DNA of 64,000 nucleotides. It comes from Bedellia somnulentella. Taxonomy: Eukaryota; Arthropoda; Insecta; Lepidoptera; Bedelliidae. The translations under genes were made by a program, and so were the position numbers. The stretch spans positions 9,796,001 to 9,860,000 of the forward strand of contig OY755177.1 of the NCBI GenBank assembly GCA_963576735.1, written 5' to 3'. The notes beneath the pieces are model-generated. The model worked only from the letters and a program-made list of their open reading frames with translations. It did not search any database and had not been told where the DNA came from. Below, in pieces: positions 62,201-64,000 of the stretch (its first letter is position 1; each line of letters starts with the position of its first letter).

Positions 62201-63291
62201 GATGAAAAAATGAATCTTGTAAATATGGGGAGCCATATTTTTATATGGCTATGATTTTTTATGTTCCTGTAGGAACCCTTGCGAAATCCGGGATAAATGA
62301 TATCCTATATGTTGGCCAGGTGTATAAGCTACATTCATACCAAATTTGATGAAGATCCGTCTGGTAGAATTAACGTGATGACCGGACATACAGACAGACA
62401 GACAGTCATTTTTTTCAAAAAGCGCAAATTTGGCTTCAGTATCGAAAATTAAACATATGCAACCGGTTTTTATTTTTTTTTCTTCAATGTACAGTTTTGA
62501 TCTCGCTCCAGACTTATTAAAGTATAGATTATTTAATTAACGAGTACGTGCGATTTTATTTATGTTCAGACTGAGTACAGTTCGGTCTAATAATTATAAA
62601 TAATCTATGCTATCGAGTTAATTGGAAATTTATTTTTTTAGTCATCAAACTCATAAAATAGAAGCAGCGTCCAGAGCTCGCATAGTAAGATTTATTTAGT
62701 GGTAGTATCTTAATAATGGGTTTAATCATACCACTAGGTCAGTCACGTGATTTAATAAATGGGTTTTGGCGTTGCTAGTGGCACTAGCATGTTTCAGTGC
62801 CTCAATAACCTATCAATCTGAAGTTTTATTTAGATTTAGCATATCGTCCATTAGGATTTATGAAATAAAATATATTATTTTGATAGCTATGTATGAACAA
62901 ATCATACATGTCTTCTATATTTAGTATGTGTATGCTCACTGCGATTAATCCTATAAGGGGTAAGCTAGAGCTTCAGAATTAGGAATTCTTCAGTAATTTT
63001 ATTAAAATTGAGTTAGGAAAAGATTGTAAATTAAAGGTCGTTGGTGATGGGGTCTCTAACATTCACTTAAGAAATGCCAATATCCTAAGTCGCCTTTTAC
63101 GACACCATGAACTAAAAAAGTTAGTGTTTTTCTAAGCCGACACTAAACCACTAAGTAAGATAAATAGAACCTATGATATAAATACCTGGCGTTCGCCGGA
63201 ACACAGAATGCTTGCCGTTCTTGAACTCCAGACGTGCCGCAGGTCTGACTACACTCCTCCCATTCACCGTAGATCCATGTGAATTCGCAAC
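58969..63291 (-). CDS. ADAMTS or ADAMTS-like protein, last three exons (thrombospondin type 1 repeats)
   Basis: Exons 63291-63187, 61165-61033 and 59217-58969 on the minus strand join in phase (2, 0) to a 3'-partial protein of about 161 residues plus stop. The first has TSP1 sequence WIYGEWEECSQTCGTSG. The second finishes that repeat (QECNRIPCPVYW) and opens the next (WEEMPWTP). The third gives CSATCGPGHQYQDWWC, a basic Pro/Arg stretch, and a C-terminal cysteine-rich end (C-x12-YC-x6-C-x3-C) like a PLAC domain. Repeats of this kind (W..W..CS.TCG) are found in secreted matrix proteases of the ADAMTS family and in protease-less ADAMTS-like proteins and papilin. Which one cannot be decided because the upstream exons are outside the window. 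Confidence 0.87.
59447..60015 (-). mobile_element. RTE-type LINE, 5'-truncated copy with intact 3' end
   Basis: About 570 bp. The CATA tail is at the low-coordinate end (59447-59470), an ORF end and stop lie about 10-15 bp before it, and the 5' side is truncated near 60015. Very short 3' UTR plus microsatellite tail is typical of RTE LINEs. Intron between the last two exons of the TSP1-repeat gene, same strand as that gene. Confidence 0.85.
59479..60000 (-). pseudogene. RTE LINE ORF2 C-terminal end
   Basis: 173 codons are open. LVPTLMYGSECWVWQKKHES, MLRWFGHIERMDDSKLVKEI and VSRGRPRRTHLDQIENVLKK are the well-known blocks after the reverse transcriptase domain in this LINE type. It ends RSIVSAYPNGN and stop. 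The open frame and strong consensus suggest a fairly young copy, but the catalytic domains are missing. Confidence 0.88.
60085..60195 (-). mobile_element. Family B SINE, head part
   Basis: GACTTCAGAAAAGACACATTGG, TATAGGCTCGACTCG and a degraded tRNA-like head. A family C tail piece follows at about 60230-60295. Confidence 0.55.
61033..61165 (-). CDS. TSP1-repeat gene, penultimate exon
   Basis: The acceptor on the minus strand is TTTTCTCAG and the donor CCG|GTATAT; entry in phase 2, exit in phase 0, 133 bp. It encodes LNSHEDIMKHIVSPLACQSK, KKEQECNRIPCPVYW and EEMPWTP. It has no starting Met and so is easy to miss by ORF search alone. Confidence 0.85.
61212..61600 (+). mobile_element. RTE LINE 3' end interrupted by a 160 bp retroposon
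   Basis: RTE sequence (AGGTAATGTGAGTAGAGGACG to CCGAGGGTCGTAAAAA) stops at about 61373. It resumes at about 61534 (AAAAGTGGCGATCGATAGTC) to the GTGAGTATATGTATGTA tail. The insert (TTGACTCAGCG to TTACTTACTTACTTACTA) ends in an ACTT-repeat tail, with AAAA at both borders. Confidence 0.75.
62070..62520 (-). mobile_element. Family D repeat, second copy
   Basis: Matches the copy at 47305-47880 over GAGTCTGATAAAGTCGTTCG, ATGATATCCTATATGTTGGC and CGTGATGACCGGACATACAG. The tRNA-like part is mostly deleted, leaving GAGATTTGAACCTGGGTC. Confidence 0.65.
62930..63152 (-). mobile_element. Family A SINE, diverged
   Basis: Retains TAAGGGGTAAGCTAGAGCTT, GGTCGTTGGTGATGGGGTCT and CTAAGCCGACACTAAACCA. It ends 35 bp from the TSP1-repeat exon at 63187. 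Confidence 0.65.
63187..63291 (-). CDS. TSP1-repeat gene, third-last exon
   Basis: The acceptor on the minus strand is TTGTTTCAG and the donor CCAG|GTATTT; phase 2 at both ends, 105 bp. The right frame reads CEFTWIYGEWEECSQTCG and SGVQERQAFCVPANA. This frame has no Met; the longest Met-started ORF here is in the wrong frame. Confidence 0.87.
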
Positions 63292-63519
63292 TGAAACAAT
63301 AAAAACAGCGATGATACAAATTACTATTTTTACATTTCCTATTGACAGGTTTGTTTGAACTATTGGCAATAAGATTAGAGTTAAAATAACTATAACTAAA
63401 AAAAATTATTTAGCAAGTTATTTTGCTTTTGTATTATAACCAGTTTTTTGGTGAAATGTTATGAATATTTTTCTTTAATCATTCCTAAGAAGGACTGAGT
63501 GTTTAATGCTTGGTTATTA

Positions 63520-63740
63520 AAGTTGCTGTGTGGTGTCACCTTAGAGGAGGATCGTAAGAGGCAACTGAGGGTATCGGGGCTTTTTAAGTGATTTTTGAGC
63601 GATGCGGTTGAAGACCCTTCACCACCCTAATCATCTTTTCCCAACTCAACATCCAAAAGTAGTTGAGGAATTTCTTATTTTAAAGCTCCATCTACCCTTT
63701 TTAGGGATTTATAGCCATGAGTATATGTGTGTATGTATGT
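63520..63740 (+). mobile_element. Family A SINE, diverged
   Basis: From GCTGTGTGGTGTCACCTTAG to a GAGTATATGTGTGTATGTATG tail, with a deletion in the first third. Confidence 0.72.
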
Positions 63741-64000
63741 TATAAAATATTACATCAACCATGTAGATCGAAGTATTAAATTTCAAACTAGTTTAAATAT
63801 AGAGTTCCAGCAAAGTTGAGAGTGAATGAGTTTATATTCAAACGTGATTGCGCCTGAAAAATACATTTGCATATATGAAAAGTATTTAAATATTTGATTT
63901 GTTGATTTTGCGGAGAGAAGTTTATGTAAATATAAGTTCTTTAAAACAGAAGGTATTTTTGTTTAAGAGTGGTGGAGTAATGAAGAATAGGATTTAACTC
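63741..64000. other. AT-rich DNA, nothing recognised
   Basis: No further TSP1-repeat exon could be found on the minus strand before the window edge. Confidence 0.45.

Noticed and set aside
63151..63369. 72-codon minus-strand ORF with a signal-peptide-like start
   Set aside because: It uses the wrong frame across the exon at 63187-63291; the other frame gives a textbook TSP1 repeat.

Overview
The window is AT-rich, intron-rich eukaryotic nuclear DNA from an insect, most likely a moth or butterfly. Three things point there: long multi-exon genes, a pair of insect-type odorant receptor genes, and dense short interspersed elements with CATA/TATG tails and Helitron, RTE and MITE debris of the kind common in Lepidoptera. 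No bacterial-type operon, CRISPR array or prophage is present. All gene models below were built by joining exons by hand from reading frame, GT-AG sites and phase; none rests on transcript data.

Layout. 1-10.9 kb: no gene recognised, only repeats. 11.3-37.9 kb (+): a complete nine-exon SLC45-family sugar transporter gene of 595 codons. Its introns are packed with transposons, including a 2.6 kb element with nested-palindrome inverted repeats, a 0.93 kb inverted-repeat element, Helitron remains and a 200 bp assembly gap. 40.1-49.7 kb (+) and 51.3-58.8 kb (+): two tandem paralogous odorant receptor genes, each of eight exons with the same intron phases and each predicted to encode 429 residues. 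The first is followed by a partial second copy of its last two exons. 59.0-63.3 kb (-): the last three exons of an ADAMTS or ADAMTS-like secreted protein with thrombospondin type 1 repeats. It converges on the second receptor gene with only 190 bp between stop codons, and its 5' exons lie beyond the window.

Repeat families used below. Family A: about 250 bp, head GTAGTGTCGGCTTAGAAT, tail GTGAGTATATGTATGTATG. It shares its 3' tail with an RTE-type LINE found here and is therefore probably a SINE moved by that LINE. Family B: about 350 bp, with a tRNA-like head (TAGCTCAATGGGCAGA box). Family C: tRNA-like head beginning GACACTGTAGCTCAGTTGG. Family D: tRNA-like head beginning GTCTTCGTGGCGTAGCGG. 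'Plus' means the family's own 5'-to-3' direction follows the + strand. Repeat limits are estimates by eye, good to about 10-20 bp.

The three genes have no obvious shared pathway. The receptor pair is a local gene-family expansion. The most unusual structures are the nested-palindrome transposon at 18287-20916, the decayed copies of SLC45 exon 8 at 36.65-36.92 kb, and the duplicated 3' end of the first receptor gene.
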